Shown piece by piece: positions 1 through 8,734 of a stretch of 64,000 nucleotides of DNA. The DNA is from Ignavibacterium sp. (GTDB lineage: Bacteria > Bacteroidota > Ignavibacteria > Ignavibacteriales > Ignavibacteriaceae). A program made the translations under genes and the position numbers. Position 1 is the first letter of the stretch. Each line of letters opens with the position of its first letter. Where the stretch lies: assembly GCA_018335755.1 (NCBI GenBank), contig JAGXRK010000011.1:124001-188000 (forward strand), given 5' to 3'. The notes beneath the pieces are model-generated. The model searched no databases, was not told the DNA's origin, and saw nothing but the letters and a program-made list of their open reading frames with translations.

Positions 1-18
1 CTTTATCTCCTAAAGTTT

Positions 19-1293
19 CTATTGTAGTTTTTCTTTAATTTCTGAAATTGTTAAACCTACTGCTTGTTCAAGTGCAGCTTGACTGTTCATAAAATTCATA
101 ACAGACATATAATAATCTAATTTTACCATCAAGAGCATTCGATAAGCGTCTATCAACATTAGAAACTCTGTTTTACCGGTTTGGTAAGCTGCTGTGGTTG
201 CATCTAAAGTTTGCTGCGCTTGAGGAATTACAGTATTCTTATATAACTCTACCAAATTTCTATTTGATTCAATTTTAACAAGTGCATCTTGAATATCGAA
301 TGACACCATATTTTTCATACTGTTATATTGTTCTTCGGCTGACTTAATATTCAATTGATTCTCTTCAACCTTTGAAGTGAACTTTCCCGCCGACCAGGGC
401 GCCAAAGGAATACTAACACCAATCATCGCAGACCAAAAATCTTTATTAGTACCAACCATATTTTTGTACATCAGTCTTGTCATTATGTCCGGATAATATT
501 CAAGCTTTGATGCATCTAATTCCGAGCGATTCATTTCAATATTGAAATTCATTGCTTTCAGTTCATTTCTGGATTCAAAAGAAATGCTGCTGAGTTGTTC
601 ATAATTCCATTTGGGAATGTCAGTATAAATTTCCTCAGTATTTCCAAATTTAGAATTAGCCTGTCTATTGAGTAGAGTATTAAGCATAGCTTCAACAGAA
701 ACTTTTTCCTTTAAAAGGTTAATCCCATCGTTAATTAAAGTTGAAAGTTCTGTCTGAGCACGAATAATATCCGGCTGTTTACCCATACCTACTTCGTATT
801 GTTTGGAAGCAATCTCAATAAATTTTCTAAGCAAATTTTGATTTTCTTCATTTATCTCAATTTTTTTTTGAATTAAGTACAGTTCATAGTAGGTCGACTT
901 AACATCTTTAATTATTTTTCTTTCAAGGGCTTTAAACTGAGATTCGTACATATTGGCATTATTCTCTGCCACATTTCCCATTGCTGAGAGCTTTCCTGGA
1001 AAAGGAATCATCTGCTGGATGCTGTAATCCATTTCCATTTGATTTTTCAGCGGATTAGGAAAAGCTGAAATTGGCGATTGGAAAAATTCAACTCCAATTT
1101 GCGGTGCATCCCACGAGGTAACTTGATTAATTGTCTGTCTCTTCGCGAGCGCATATTGACTCGCTGATTTAAGCTGAGGATTATTTTGGATAGCCTCTGT
1201 TACTAAGGAGTTTAGTGATTCCTGACTCTGAGGAAATAATAATATATTATTTAATAGAACAATTGCAATAATTAAATTTATGATTTTCACCAT
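19..1293 (-). CDS. TolC/CusC-type outer membrane efflux protein
   Basis: This 424-residue protein is an outer membrane channel of the TolC/CusC superfamily, which carries substrates from a periplasmic adaptor across the outer membrane. The sequence shows a signal peptide (residues 1 to about 22), then two long alternating alpha-helical and beta segments, with the family-typical 'YQTGKTEFLMLIDAYR' type element near the C-terminus. The start has an AGGA ribosome site 8-9 bases upstream. It follows a 35-residue membrane peptide gene by 12 bases, and both probably share the sigma-54-like promoter near 1450-1560. No RND pump lies next to it inside the window; its partners may be to the left of position 1. 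Substrate is not readable from the sequence, but metal export fits the neighbours. Confidence 0.88.
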   Translation of the reverse strand: MVKIINLIIAIVLLNNILLFPQSQESLNSLVTEAIQNNPQLKSASQYALAKRQTINQVTSWDAPQIGVEFFQSPISAFPNPLKNQMEMDYSIQQMIPFPGKLSAMGNVAENNANMYESQFKALERKIIKDVKSTYYELYLIQKKIEINEENQNLLRKFIEIASKQYEVGMGKQPDIIRAQTELSTLINDGINLLKEKVSVEAMLNTLLNRQANSKFGNTEEIYTDIPKWNYEQLSSISFESRNELKAMNFNIEMNRSELDASKLEYYPDIMTRLMYKNMVGTNKDFWSAMIGVSIPLAPWSAGKFTSKVEENQLNIKSAEEQYNSMKNMVSFDIQDALVKIESNRNLVELYKNTVIPQAQQTLDATTAAYQTGKTEFLMLIDAYRMLLMVKLDYYMSVMNFMNSQAALEQAVGLTISEIKEKLQ

Positions 1294-1305
1294 ATTAATT
1301 TCCTA

Positions 1306-1413
1306 CTATTTGTTTTTACTATTCATTACTTTTAGAAAGGACATTACCAATCCGGCCGTTATTGCCCAGTAGGCAACAAAAGCCAATATCCATATCAAAT
1401 TTCCATCAAACAT
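1306..1413 (-). CDS. Small single-span membrane peptide, 35 aa
   Basis: A 35-codon ORF beginning MFDGNLIWILAFVAYW encodes one hydrophobic helix (about residues 6-27) with a short basic tail (KVMNSKNK). A TAAGG ribosome site precedes the ATG by about 10 bases. It ends 12 bases before the tolC-type gene on the same strand, so it is likely the first gene of that operon. The function is unknown. Small membrane peptides of this kind occur in metal efflux loci, but I cannot assign a family. Confidence 0.6.
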   Translation of the reverse strand: MFDGNLIWILAFVAYWAITAGLVMSFLKVMNSKNK

Positions 1414-1445
1414 TTTTTTGTGCCTTACTTGATTTTGATATTGCT

Positions 1446-1558
1446 ATTAAACTATAGTGCCAAGCCGAATTGTTTTGTTTTTGAAATGTAAACGAGGTTA
1501 ATGAATTTAATTTAGAAGTGTATTTTAAAGGAGTTTAAATATTTTTAAAGTTCTTAAA
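1446..1558 (-). promoter_or_regulatory. Candidate sigma-54 promoter with phased TTTAAA array, degenerate -12
   Basis: Read on the minus strand, CTTGGCAC lies at 1464-1457 with the GG at 1461-1460, giving a good -24 element; the -12 position reads TTTAA instead of TTGC. Upstream (higher coordinates) are four hexamers TTTAAA/CTTAAA at plus positions 1524, 1534, 1544 and 1553, spaced 10, 10 and 9 bases. The same array plus promoter layout is seen at 22981, 28596, 35501 and 41730. Here the distance from the nearest hexamer to the GG is about 68 rather than 57-58 bases, so this copy is the weakest of the five. Confidence 0.45.
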
Positions 1559-1847
1559 AGAAAAATTAGTTTTTATATTTAAGGTCTAAGGTCTAAGGTC
1601 TTTTTATTCTTGTATACATTGTACTTTAATGCTATATAATATGTTTTGAAAATTATGGACTTATTATTCTGGAAAGTATTGCTCTTGGCACTGTGCTAAT
1701 GTCTTTAAGTCACCTATTGTTATGATAAATGTTAAGTTTATAAAGGTTTAGTTTCTTTCATTAAAAAGCCGCTTAAGAAAGAGCGACTATAAATTTTAGA
1801 TATAAGAAACTGAATTAATTAGAAATAGATTCAAATTACTATCTAAT
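1559..1847. other. Intergenic stretch with triple TAAGGTC repeat
   Basis: I see no gene here. The stretch holds three head-to-tail copies of TAAGGTC around 1579-1601 followed by a T-run, and the presumed promoter of the ArsR-type regulator that starts at 1848. Nothing else is recognisable. Confidence 0.4.
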
Positions 1848-2261
1848 TTGACTTACCAAACTAAAAAGCATATCTTTCGCTTGAACAATTGCTCAATTAT
1901 TGTGATAAAAGATGATAACATAGTTTGCGAAGTTAATTTCTTTGATGAAAAGAAAATAAAGATTGTCAAAAAGAGATTGCCCGAAGATAATCTGATAAAT
2001 AATCTAGCTCAAACTTTTAAGAATTTAAGTGATTTTACAAGACTAAAAATTTTAATTTCACTAGCTGAAGATGAATTATGTGTTTGTGACCTTGCGGCAT
2101 TAACAAACGTTTCTGTTTCAGCTATTTCGCATCAATTAAGGTTGTTAAAGAATTCAAGATTAGTAAAGTATAGAAAAGATGGAAAAATGGTTTATTATTC
2201 ATTAGATGATCAGCATATAAATAAAATTGTAAATGAAGCAACTAAACATTGTAAAGAATAG
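1848..2261 (+). CDS. ArsR/SmtB family repressor, CadC-like
   Basis: This is a winged-helix metal-sensing repressor. The conserved part (about residues 27-137) aligns with CadC: an N-terminal 'CEVNFFDEKK' arm, the DFTRLKIL helix, the metal-site motif ELCVCDL with Cys78 and Cys80, and the recognition helix 'SVSAISHQLRLLKNSRLV'. Such proteins bind Cd/Pb/Zn with these cysteines and leave the DNA. The N-terminal arm keeps one cysteine (Cys27) but has Phe where CadC has a second. The printed start is TTG at 1848; an in-frame GTG at 1902 would give a CadC-like N-terminus and may be the true start. It lies just upstream of the RND operon and probably represses it. Confidence 0.85.
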   Translation: MTYQTKKHIFRLNNCSIIVIKDDNIVCEVNFFDEKKIKIVKKRLPEDNLINNLAQTFKNLSDFTRLKILISLAEDELCVCDLAALTNVSVSAISHQLRLLKNSRLVKYRKDGKMVYYSLDDQHINKIVNEATKHCKE

Positions 2262-2262
2262 T

Positions 2263-2613
2263 ATGTTGATACAGCGAAAAATACTTGGGGGTTTTGAAAC
2301 AAGAGTAATTTCAATTGTCATATTTACAGCGCTTATGTTTACTTTTCTTCATTCTGAAGTTGGGCTGTTCGATTTTGATGGTAATAAACACGCCACACAC
2401 GATTACTGTGAGATTGTAAAGAATACAAACTCACATTCAAATATATTACGAGAAGAACTTCCCAAACTTGAGCTTAACAAAGATAATTATATTCATAGTT
2501 CTGAAACATTTGAAACTCGAGAGTCACAAACTTCTTTTGTAATAACTAATCAGCATCTAAAAGCAAAACCCTTCCATGATCTATATCTAGTCAACAGTAC
2601 TTTTCTGATTTAG
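2263..2613 (+). CDS. Small membrane-anchored protein, family shared with 8735
   Basis: I chose the ATG at 2263, two bases after the repressor gene stops. The 116-residue protein has one N-terminal membrane helix (about residues 14-34) and then a soluble part with 'HATHDYCEIVK' and a C-terminal 'LYLVNSTFLI'. A paralogue at 8735-9079 shares exactly these two ends: 'HPTAQDYCEIVK' and 'IYLFNNTFLI'. I know no function for the family. The conserved His/Cys patch and the position at the head of metal efflux genes suggest a periplasmic metal-related role; this is inference. Confidence 0.7.
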   Translation: MLIQRKILGGFETRVISIVIFTALMFTFLHSEVGLFDFDGNKHATHDYCEIVKNTNSHSNILREELPKLELNKDNYIHSSETFETRESQTSFVITNQHLKAKPFHDLYLVNSTFLI

Positions 2614-2681
2614 CATCCCTTTCAAATTTCACTAGTCCGATTACCGGACATTAAACTAAATTATAATTTTTTGGAGAAAGT

Positions 2682-3941
2682 ATGAACTTGATGAGAATAT
2701 TATTTCTCATGTTGTGCTGCCTTTATACGTTACAAGCACAGCAAGATGATTCAATTAAAGTAAAGGAAGATAAAATAACTTTAAAAGAAGCTGTTGATAT
2801 AGCTTTGAATAACAACCCGAACTTAAAAAGTTTTGTGTATGAAATATCTTCTTTAGAAAAAATAAAAATACAGGCGGGCTTATACCCTAATCCCGAAGCA
2901 GATTTTGAAGCAGAGAATTTTCTTGGCGGAAAAGAATTAAGTGGTTTTAAAGGAAGTGAATATACACTTTCAGGAAGACAGCTATTTGAACTTGGAGGGA
3001 AAAGAAGTAACCGTGTAAATCTGGCAGAAAAAGAAATAAATGCTGCACATGGTAATTATGAATTAATTAAACTTGATTTAATCGCAAATGTAAAGGCGGC
3101 TTTTTTTGATTTATATCGGATCCATAATCAAATAACTCTACAGGAAAAGTTTATTCAAATTAATGAAGATATATTAAAGACCATTTCGGAAAGGGTAAAA
3201 GCCGGAAGGACTTCTCCCGCAGAAGAATCAAAAGTTAAGGTTGCTTTTATAAACAGCCAAATAGAATTACAGCGATTGCAGAGAAATTTTTCGTCAGTCC
3301 AAATAAGATTAAACTCTTTACTGGGCACAACAGGAAGGAACCTGGTACCAACAACAAATTTATTTGAAAACCTTTTTATACCGCCAGATAAGAAAGATAT
3401 TCTGAAAGATTTTGAAAATATCCCCTCAATAAAAAATCTTAGCAACGAAACAAATTTTAGAACAGCACAGCTTGAGTTAGAAGAATCGCAGGCTGTACCG
3501 GATTTAACAGTAAGTGCTGGCGTTAGATATCTGAATGAACTTAAAACCAATTCTTTTGTTGCGGGTGTCTCAATCCCTCTCCCTTTCTTTAACAGGAACC
3601 AGGGTAATATCCAATCTGCTGAAGTAAGAATTCAGCAAATGGATGAGATCATCAGAGCACAAAAGTTATCTGTTATCTCTTCACTTAATACATCCTTTAA
3701 TAACCTTTTAAGCGCCTATAACAATGCAGTACAGATTAAAGAAAGCATTTTACCGGAATCAGAAAAGGCTTATGAGATTACAAGACAAGGATATTTGCAG
3801 GGAAGATTTGCTTTTATTGATTTGCTTGATGCACAAAGAACTTTGTTTGATACAGAAGTTCAATACTTACTTGAGTTAGCAGATTATTATAACTCATTAG
3901 TAGAATTGGAAAATATTACAGGAAAGACATTTATAAAATGA
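2682..3941 (+). CDS. CusC/CzcC-type outer membrane efflux protein
   Basis: A 419-residue TolC-superfamily outer membrane channel of the heavy-metal RND class. A signal peptide ends at 'LQAQQ' (about residue 20). The two repeat halves start with 'TLKEAVDIALNNNPNLKS' and the second half carries the 'SIPLPFFNRNQGNIQSA' element that is typical for CzcC/CusC proteins. The stop overlaps the start of the adaptor gene by four bases (ATGA), so the tripartite pump is translated as one operon: outer membrane channel, adaptor, pump. Confidence 0.93.
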   Translation: MNLMRILFLMLCCLYTLQAQQDDSIKVKEDKITLKEAVDIALNNNPNLKSFVYEISSLEKIKIQAGLYPNPEADFEAENFLGGKELSGFKGSEYTLSGRQLFELGGKRSNRVNLAEKEINAAHGNYELIKLDLIANVKAAFFDLYRIHNQITLQEKFIQINEDILKTISERVKAGRTSPAEESKVKVAFINSQIELQRLQRNFSSVQIRLNSLLGTTGRNLVPTTNLFENLFIPPDKKDILKDFENIPSIKNLSNETNFRTAQLELEESQAVPDLTVSAGVRYLNELKTNSFVAGVSIPLPFFNRNQGNIQSAEVRIQQMDEIIRAQKLSVISSLNTSFNNLLSAYNNAVQIKESILPESEKAYEITRQGYLQGRFAFIDLLDAQRTLFDTEVQYLLELADYYNSLVELENITGKTFIK

Positions 3942-4888
3942 AAAAGAAAATTGGAGTAAAACCGATGAAATTAATAGGATTTTTTCTCATATCATTTTTA
4001 ACGGTTTTTATTGTTGGATGCTCTGATGAAAAGCCGCAAAATGAAGTTACTGAGAATGAAGAGCATTCTGAATTGATCAAACTATCAGATGAAGTAATGA
4101 AAGAATTCGGAATAGAAGTTAAAGAAGCCGGACCGGGAGTGATAAAAAATCATATTGATCTTACCGGCGAGATAAAAGCTAAACCTTCAAAAATTTCGCA
4201 TATAGTTCCGAGGTTTAATGGCATCGTTCAGGAGGTACATAAAACAGTGGGAGAGAAAGTAAAAAAAGGTGAAGTACTAGCTATTATTGAAAGTAATGAG
4301 AGCTTAACAACTTATGAAGTTCAATCATTAATTGACGGAACAATAATAGAAATGCATATGACGCAGGGAGAATTGATCGGTACAGAAGCACACGCATTCA
4401 CCATTGCTAATCTTGATATGGTTTGGGCAATGTTAAGTGTATACCAGAAAGATATTAACAAAATTAAAGTGGGACAAAATGTAAAAGTCTCTATCGGTTC
4501 GATTGATACAGAAGAAACCGGCAAGATTTCTTATTTAAGTCCAATTGTAGATGAAGTAACCAGAACAGCATCTGCAAGAGTTGTCTTAAATAACAGAAGC
4601 GGTAAGTGGCGTCCGGGGATGTTCGTGACCGCAAAAGTATATGTAAGTGAAACAAAAGCACCCGTGGTTATTGAAAAAACAGCTCTTCAAACCATTGAAG
4701 AAAAACAGGTTGTGTTTGTAAAAGTAGAAGATGGGTTTTTTCCACAAGCGGTAAAAGTTGGTAAGGAAAATGATGATAATGTTGAAATTGTATCCGGACT
4801 TATAGCGGGACAACAATATGTGTCAAAAGGTGCATTCACACTCAAAGCCGAAGTATTAAAAGAATCTTTCGGCGGAGATGAACATTAA
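3938..4888 (+). CDS. RND efflux periplasmic adaptor (CusB/CzcB-like lipoprotein)
   Basis: A 316-residue membrane fusion protein that joins the inner membrane RND pump to the outer membrane channel. The N-terminus has a hydrophobic stretch followed by the lipobox FIVGC, so it should be a lipoprotein. The biotinyl-lipoyl half motifs ('GTIIEMHMTQGELIGTEA') are near residues 130-150, and the C-terminal membrane-proximal domain follows. A second in-frame ATG at 3965 would give a more usual signal sequence (MKLIGFFLISFL). There is no N- or C-terminal metal-binding extension of the CusB Met-rich type. It lies between channel and pump. Confidence 0.92.
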   Translation: MKKKIGVKPMKLIGFFLISFLTVFIVGCSDEKPQNEVTENEEHSELIKLSDEVMKEFGIEVKEAGPGVIKNHIDLTGEIKAKPSKISHIVPRFNGIVQEVHKTVGEKVKKGEVLAIIESNESLTTYEVQSLIDGTIIEMHMTQGELIGTEAHAFTIANLDMVWAMLSVYQKDINKIKVGQNVKVSIGSIDTEETGKISYLSPIVDEVTRTASARVVLNNRSGKWRPGMFVTAKVYVSETKAPVVIEKTALQTIEEKQVVFVKVEDGFFPQAVKVGKENDDNVEIVSGLIAGQQYVSKGAFTLKAEVLKESFGGDEH

Positions 4889-4903
4889 TATGGAGAAATT
4901 TAA

Positions 4904-7900
4904 ATGAAAAAGATTATTGATTTTGCACTTAAAAACAGGTTGTTGATAGTTGTTTTAGGGTTGATAATTATGGCTGCCGGATACCTCAGCTATAAAAATC
5001 TTCCGGTAGATGCCTTCCCGGATGTTTCACCATCGTTAGTTCAGGTGTTTACAACTACTGAAGGTTTGGCGCCGGAGGAAGTAGAAAAATATGTTACTTA
5101 CCCGGTTGAAGTTACAATGAACGGACTGCCGAATCTTAAAACAATAAGGTCAGTTTCAAATTTTGGTTTATCAGTGGTTAATATTTATTTCGAAGACGGA
5201 ACCGATATTTATTTTGCACGGCAGTTAGTAAACGAAAGACTTACTGAAGCAAGAGAACAAATACCGGAAGGTTTCGGCGACCCACAAATGGGACCAATCT
5301 CTACAGGAATGGGCCTGGTTCTTTTTTATTATCTCGATGATACTAACGGAAAATATACTCTTGAAGAACTCCGCTCTATTCAAGACTGGCTTATTAAATT
5401 CCAGCTTCAAACTGTTCCGGGTGTAACTGAAGTGCTTGGAATTGGTGGTTATGAAAAACAATTCCAGGTAGTTGTTGATCCTAATGCTTTGTTACGTTAT
5501 GATGTAACTATAAATGATTTAGTTGAGAAAATAAAAGCCAACAATTTAAATGTAGGCGCACAGTTTATTGAAAAAGATGCTGAGGAATTTGTTGTTCGTT
5601 CTGTTGGATTGACTCAGACAATTGAGGATATAAATAATATCATAATAAAATCTGAAGATGGGACTCCTATATATCTTACGCAGCTTGCAGATGTAAAAAT
5701 AGGTGGTGCTGTAAGGCGCGGTGTTCAAACTCAGGGCGGAATTGGTGAAGTAGTCTCCGGAATGGTAGTAAAACTCTATGGAACAAACTCATCTACAGTG
5801 ATAGGGAAAGTTGAACAGAAACTTAAAGAAATAAACAAGATATTACCGGAAGGTGTAAAGATAGTTCCTTACTATGAACAGAAATCACTTGTAGAATCTG
5901 CGGTAAGTACAGTAACAGATGCATTGTGGCAAGGAATAATTCTGGTAGTTATTGTACTAATGTTTTTTATGGGTTCGATAAGACCAAGCCTGGTTGTAGC
6001 TCTTTCAATTCCATTTTCAATCCTATTCGCTTTTATTGGAATGAGTTATTTTGATATTTCAATTAATTTAATGTCATTTGGCGGTCTTGCCATCGCTATT
6101 GGAATGATGGTGGACGCAAGCATTGTGCTTGTTGAAAATGTGGATAGGTTAAAGCGTGAATCACAGCAAGATGAATCTTTTATCCATATCATTTCCAGAG
6201 CAGGAAGAGAAGTAGTGCAGCCGATAACATTTGCGATTGCAATAATTATTGTGGTATTTATTCCATTATTTATGCTGCAAGGGGTTGAAGGAAAAACATT
6301 TAGCCCTCTTGCTTACACAATTACCTTCGCAATGCTCGGTTCTCTAATATTTGCTGTTCTGCTTGCACCGGTACTGTCATCATTTTTAATGAAGAGAAGC
6401 AAAAAAGAATTAGAGAGTAAAAAAGAGGAAAAGGAAATATGGGTTGTAAGGCAATTACAAAAAGTTTATGAACCAATTGTCAAGTATTTTATTCGGCGTA
6501 GGATAACGGCGGTTATTTTAGCTGCAGTAATATTAATATTTGGTATTATAGTATTTCCGCAATTAGGTTCTGAATTTACACCTACATTGCAGGAAGGTAC
6601 TTTAGTATTAAGAATGTCAATGGCACCCTCTATCTCATTAACTGAAAGCACACGACTTACATTGATTGCCGAAAGACGATTAATGAAGGTTAAAGAAGTC
6701 GAGAATGTGGTTACAAGAATAGGACGCGGCGAAGTTGGTGCCCATACAGATCCTATAAACAGTTCAGAGATTTATATCATCTTAAAACCAAAAGATGAAT
6801 GGCGGAGAGATATGACTCAAACTGAGCTTGAGGAAAACATCAGGGAGGAATTTGGTGAAATGCCAGGGGCATTGACAAATTTTACACAACCGATACAGAT
6901 GACTGTGGATGAACTACTTGAAGGAGTAAGGGCAGAACTTGCCATAAAATTATTTGGAGATGACCTTGATAAGTTGAAGAATAAAGCTGAAGAAATTGCC
7001 TCGGTTATAAGAAAAGTCAGAGGTGCTGAAGATATTCAGGTTGATCAAGTTAGCGGAACACCTCAATTAAGAATAGTAGTTAACCGTCACGAAATAGCCC
7101 GCTACGGGATAAACGTTGAAGATGTACAGGAAGTAATAAGAACCGCAGTTGGAGGAGAAACAGCCGGACAAATATTTGAAGGGATAAAGAGATTTGATAT
7201 TCTTGTTCGCTTTGAACCAGAATATAGAACTACACCGGAAGCTATTGGTCAAATATTAATTCAATCGCCGGATGGTAATAAAGTTCCTTTAAGCCAACTT
7301 GCCTCAATTGAAGAAGTTGTAGGACCAAGACAAATAACAAGGGAAAATAATCAAAGGTTTATTACAATACAGGCAAATGTAAGTGGAAGAGATATAGGCT
7401 CATTTGTAGAAGAAGGACAAAAGGCTATTGAAGAGAATATTAAACTTCCACCGGGATATCTTGCAACCTGGGGCGGGCAATTTAAATTGCAGCAGGAAGC
7501 AAACGCGAGATTTGCTGTGGTTATACCCATAACACTTCTACTTATTTTCTTGCTGCTGTTTTTTAACTTCGGTTCTGTTAAAAATTCATTACTTATTTTA
7601 TTGAATATTCCACTTGCGCTTGTAGGTGGAGTCGTTGGGCTTTGGCTTACGGGGCAAAATTTATCTGTTCCTTCTTCAGTCGGGTTTATAGCTTTATTCG
7701 GTATCGCATTAGAGAACGGAATGATACTAATAACTTATTTCAATCAGCTAATGCGGGAAGGTGTAACAATGGATGAAGCTTCAGTAAAAGGAGCAATGTT
7801 AAGAGTAAGACCCGTTTTAATGACAGCGCTTACAACGGCGCTTGGACTTATTCCATTATTATTTGCTGCAGGTACAGGAAGTGAAGTTCAAAGACCACTT

Positions 7901-8008
7901 GCAACAGTTGTAATCGGCGGTTTGTTTACCTCAACAATACTTACTCTGCTTGTACTACCAGCCTTATACAAATGGTTCTCAATCAAAGTTGGCGCTGCAG
8001 AAATGTAA
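4904..8008 (+). CDS. CusA/CzcA family heavy-metal RND pump
   Basis: A 1034-residue proton-driven inner membrane pump of the heavy-metal efflux family. It has twelve membrane segments, two large periplasmic loops and the family hallmark 'AIGMMVDASIVLVEN' in TM4 around Asp404. In the usual classification, AIG-xx-VDAxIVxxEN resembles the monovalent (Cu/Ag, CusA) group more than the DFG-type Zn/Co/Cd group, so copper or silver is the likely substrate. This assignment rests on one motif. It is followed by a Cys-rich small protein and a PII-like protein in the same operon. Confidence 0.95.
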   Translation: MKKIIDFALKNRLLIVVLGLIIMAAGYLSYKNLPVDAFPDVSPSLVQVFTTTEGLAPEEVEKYVTYPVEVTMNGLPNLKTIRSVSNFGLSVVNIYFEDGTDIYFARQLVNERLTEAREQIPEGFGDPQMGPISTGMGLVLFYYLDDTNGKYTLEELRSIQDWLIKFQLQTVPGVTEVLGIGGYEKQFQVVVDPNALLRYDVTINDLVEKIKANNLNVGAQFIEKDAEEFVVRSVGLTQTIEDINNIIIKSEDGTPIYLTQLADVKIGGAVRRGVQTQGGIGEVVSGMVVKLYGTNSSTVIGKVEQKLKEINKILPEGVKIVPYYEQKSLVESAVSTVTDALWQGIILVVIVLMFFMGSIRPSLVVALSIPFSILFAFIGMSYFDISINLMSFGGLAIAIGMMVDASIVLVENVDRLKRESQQDESFIHIISRAGREVVQPITFAIAIIIVVFIPLFMLQGVEGKTFSPLAYTITFAMLGSLIFAVLLAPVLSSFLMKRSKKELESKKEEKEIWVVRQLQKVYEPIVKYFIRRRITAVILAAVILIFGIIVFPQLGSEFTPTLQEGTLVLRMSMAPSISLTESTRLTLIAERRLMKVKEVENVVTRIGRGEVGAHTDPINSSEIYIILKPKDEWRRDMTQTELEENIREEFGEMPGALTNFTQPIQMTVDELLEGVRAELAIKLFGDDLDKLKNKAEEIASVIRKVRGAEDIQVDQVSGTPQLRIVVNRHEIARYGINVEDVQEVIRTAVGGETAGQIFEGIKRFDILVRFEPEYRTTPEAIGQILIQSPDGNKVPLSQLASIEEVVGPRQITRENNQRFITIQANVSGRDIGSFVEEGQKAIEENIKLPPGYLATWGGQFKLQQEANARFAVVIPITLLLIFLLLFFNFGSVKNSLLILLNIPLALVGGVVGLWLTGQNLSVPSSVGFIALFGIALENGMILITYFNQLMREGVTMDEASVKGAMLRVRPVLMTALTTALGLIPLLFAAGTGSEVQRPLATVVIGGLFTSTILTLLVLPALYKWFSIKVGAAEM

Positions 8009-8028
8009 TAGAACAGGATTTCATTAAA

Positions 8029-8250
8029 ATGAGAAAAGATATAATAAGAGCATCTAGAATAAAATGTCCTTATTGCGGTTTTGAAAAAGATGAAGAAATG
8101 CCAATAGATGCTTGTATGCACTTCTATGTATGTGAATCTTGTAAGAAGATACTAAAACCAAGTGAAGGCAAATGTTGTGTATTCTGTTCTTATGGCGATG
8201 TAAAATGTCCACCAAAGCAATTAGAAGAAAATAATAGAAGTAAATATTAA
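8029..8250 (+). CDS. Small Cys-rich GDCCVFCSYG-type protein
   Basis: A 73-residue protein with three Cys groups: CPYC near the N-terminus, CESCKK in the middle, and 'GKCCVFCSYGDVKCPP' near the end. The last block is the hallmark of a small conserved family often found next to metal efflux pumps. The cysteines look like a zinc ribbon or metal-binding knuckle. I chose the ATG at 8029 because it has an AGGA upstream and lies after the pump's stop; a longer frame reading back to 7972 overlaps the pump. Function unknown. Confidence 0.75.
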   Translation: MRKDIIRASRIKCPYCGFEKDEEMPIDACMHFYVCESCKKILKPSEGKCCVFCSYGDVKCPPKQLEENNRSKY

Positions 8251-8262
8251 AGGAGAAACAAA

Positions 8263-8604
8263 ATGAAAGAAATTAAAGCAATAATAAAACCGTTCAAGTT
8301 AGATAATGTTCTTACAGAACTTCATAAAATAGAAGGCCTGCCCGGGATTACAGTTTCCGATATTAGAGGATTTGGAAAATCAAAAGGAAAAGGTGCAGAG
8401 GAAACAATAAGTGAAGGGCTGCACGAATTAGTTTCAAAAGTAAAAATTGAATTAGTTGTATCGGATGAAATGGCAGTTAAAATTGTTGATGTAATTCAGC
8501 AAAGCGCACATACCGGAAATATTGGTGATGGAAAAATATTTGTTGTTGATGTAAAAGAAGTAGTAAAGATTAGAACGAATGAACGAGGAGAAATGGCGAT
8601 TTAA
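8263..8604 (+). CDS. PII-like signalling protein of the efflux operon
   Basis: A 113-residue protein of the PII (GlnB) fold. It keeps the start 'MKEIKAIIKPFKLDNVL', the beta-strand 'KVKIELVV', and the C-terminal signature 'TGNIGDGKIFVVDVKEV'. The T-loop ('GKSKGKGAEETISEGLHE') differs from GlnB and lacks the uridylylated tyrosine, so it is not a classical nitrogen regulator. PII-like proteins coded beside RND metal pumps are a known subgroup. It may sense a nucleotide or metal and tune the pump. It starts 12 bases after the Cys-rich gene with an AAGGAG ribosome site. Confidence 0.85.
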   Translation: MKEIKAIIKPFKLDNVLTELHKIEGLPGITVSDIRGFGKSKGKGAEETISEGLHELVSKVKIELVVSDEMAVKIVDVIQQSAHTGNIGDGKIFVVDVKEVVKIRTNERGEMAI

Positions 8605-8734
8605 TATGTGTTTAAATGTAAAGCAATAGTGTTTAACGGTTTAACAGCTTGCTTACAAAAGAATAACGAGCAATTAAATTAGGATAGAATAATTATGAAT
8701 CTTTCATTAAACTTGTGCATCTGATTATATAGAA

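Noticed and set aside
1579..1601. Triple TAAGGTC repeat as an operator or CRISPR-like element
   Set aside because: Only three short copies, no spacers, no associated genes; probably slippage.
3155..3550. 131-codon antisense ORF within the outer membrane channel gene
   Set aside because: Shadow; no ribosome site, no homology-like pattern.
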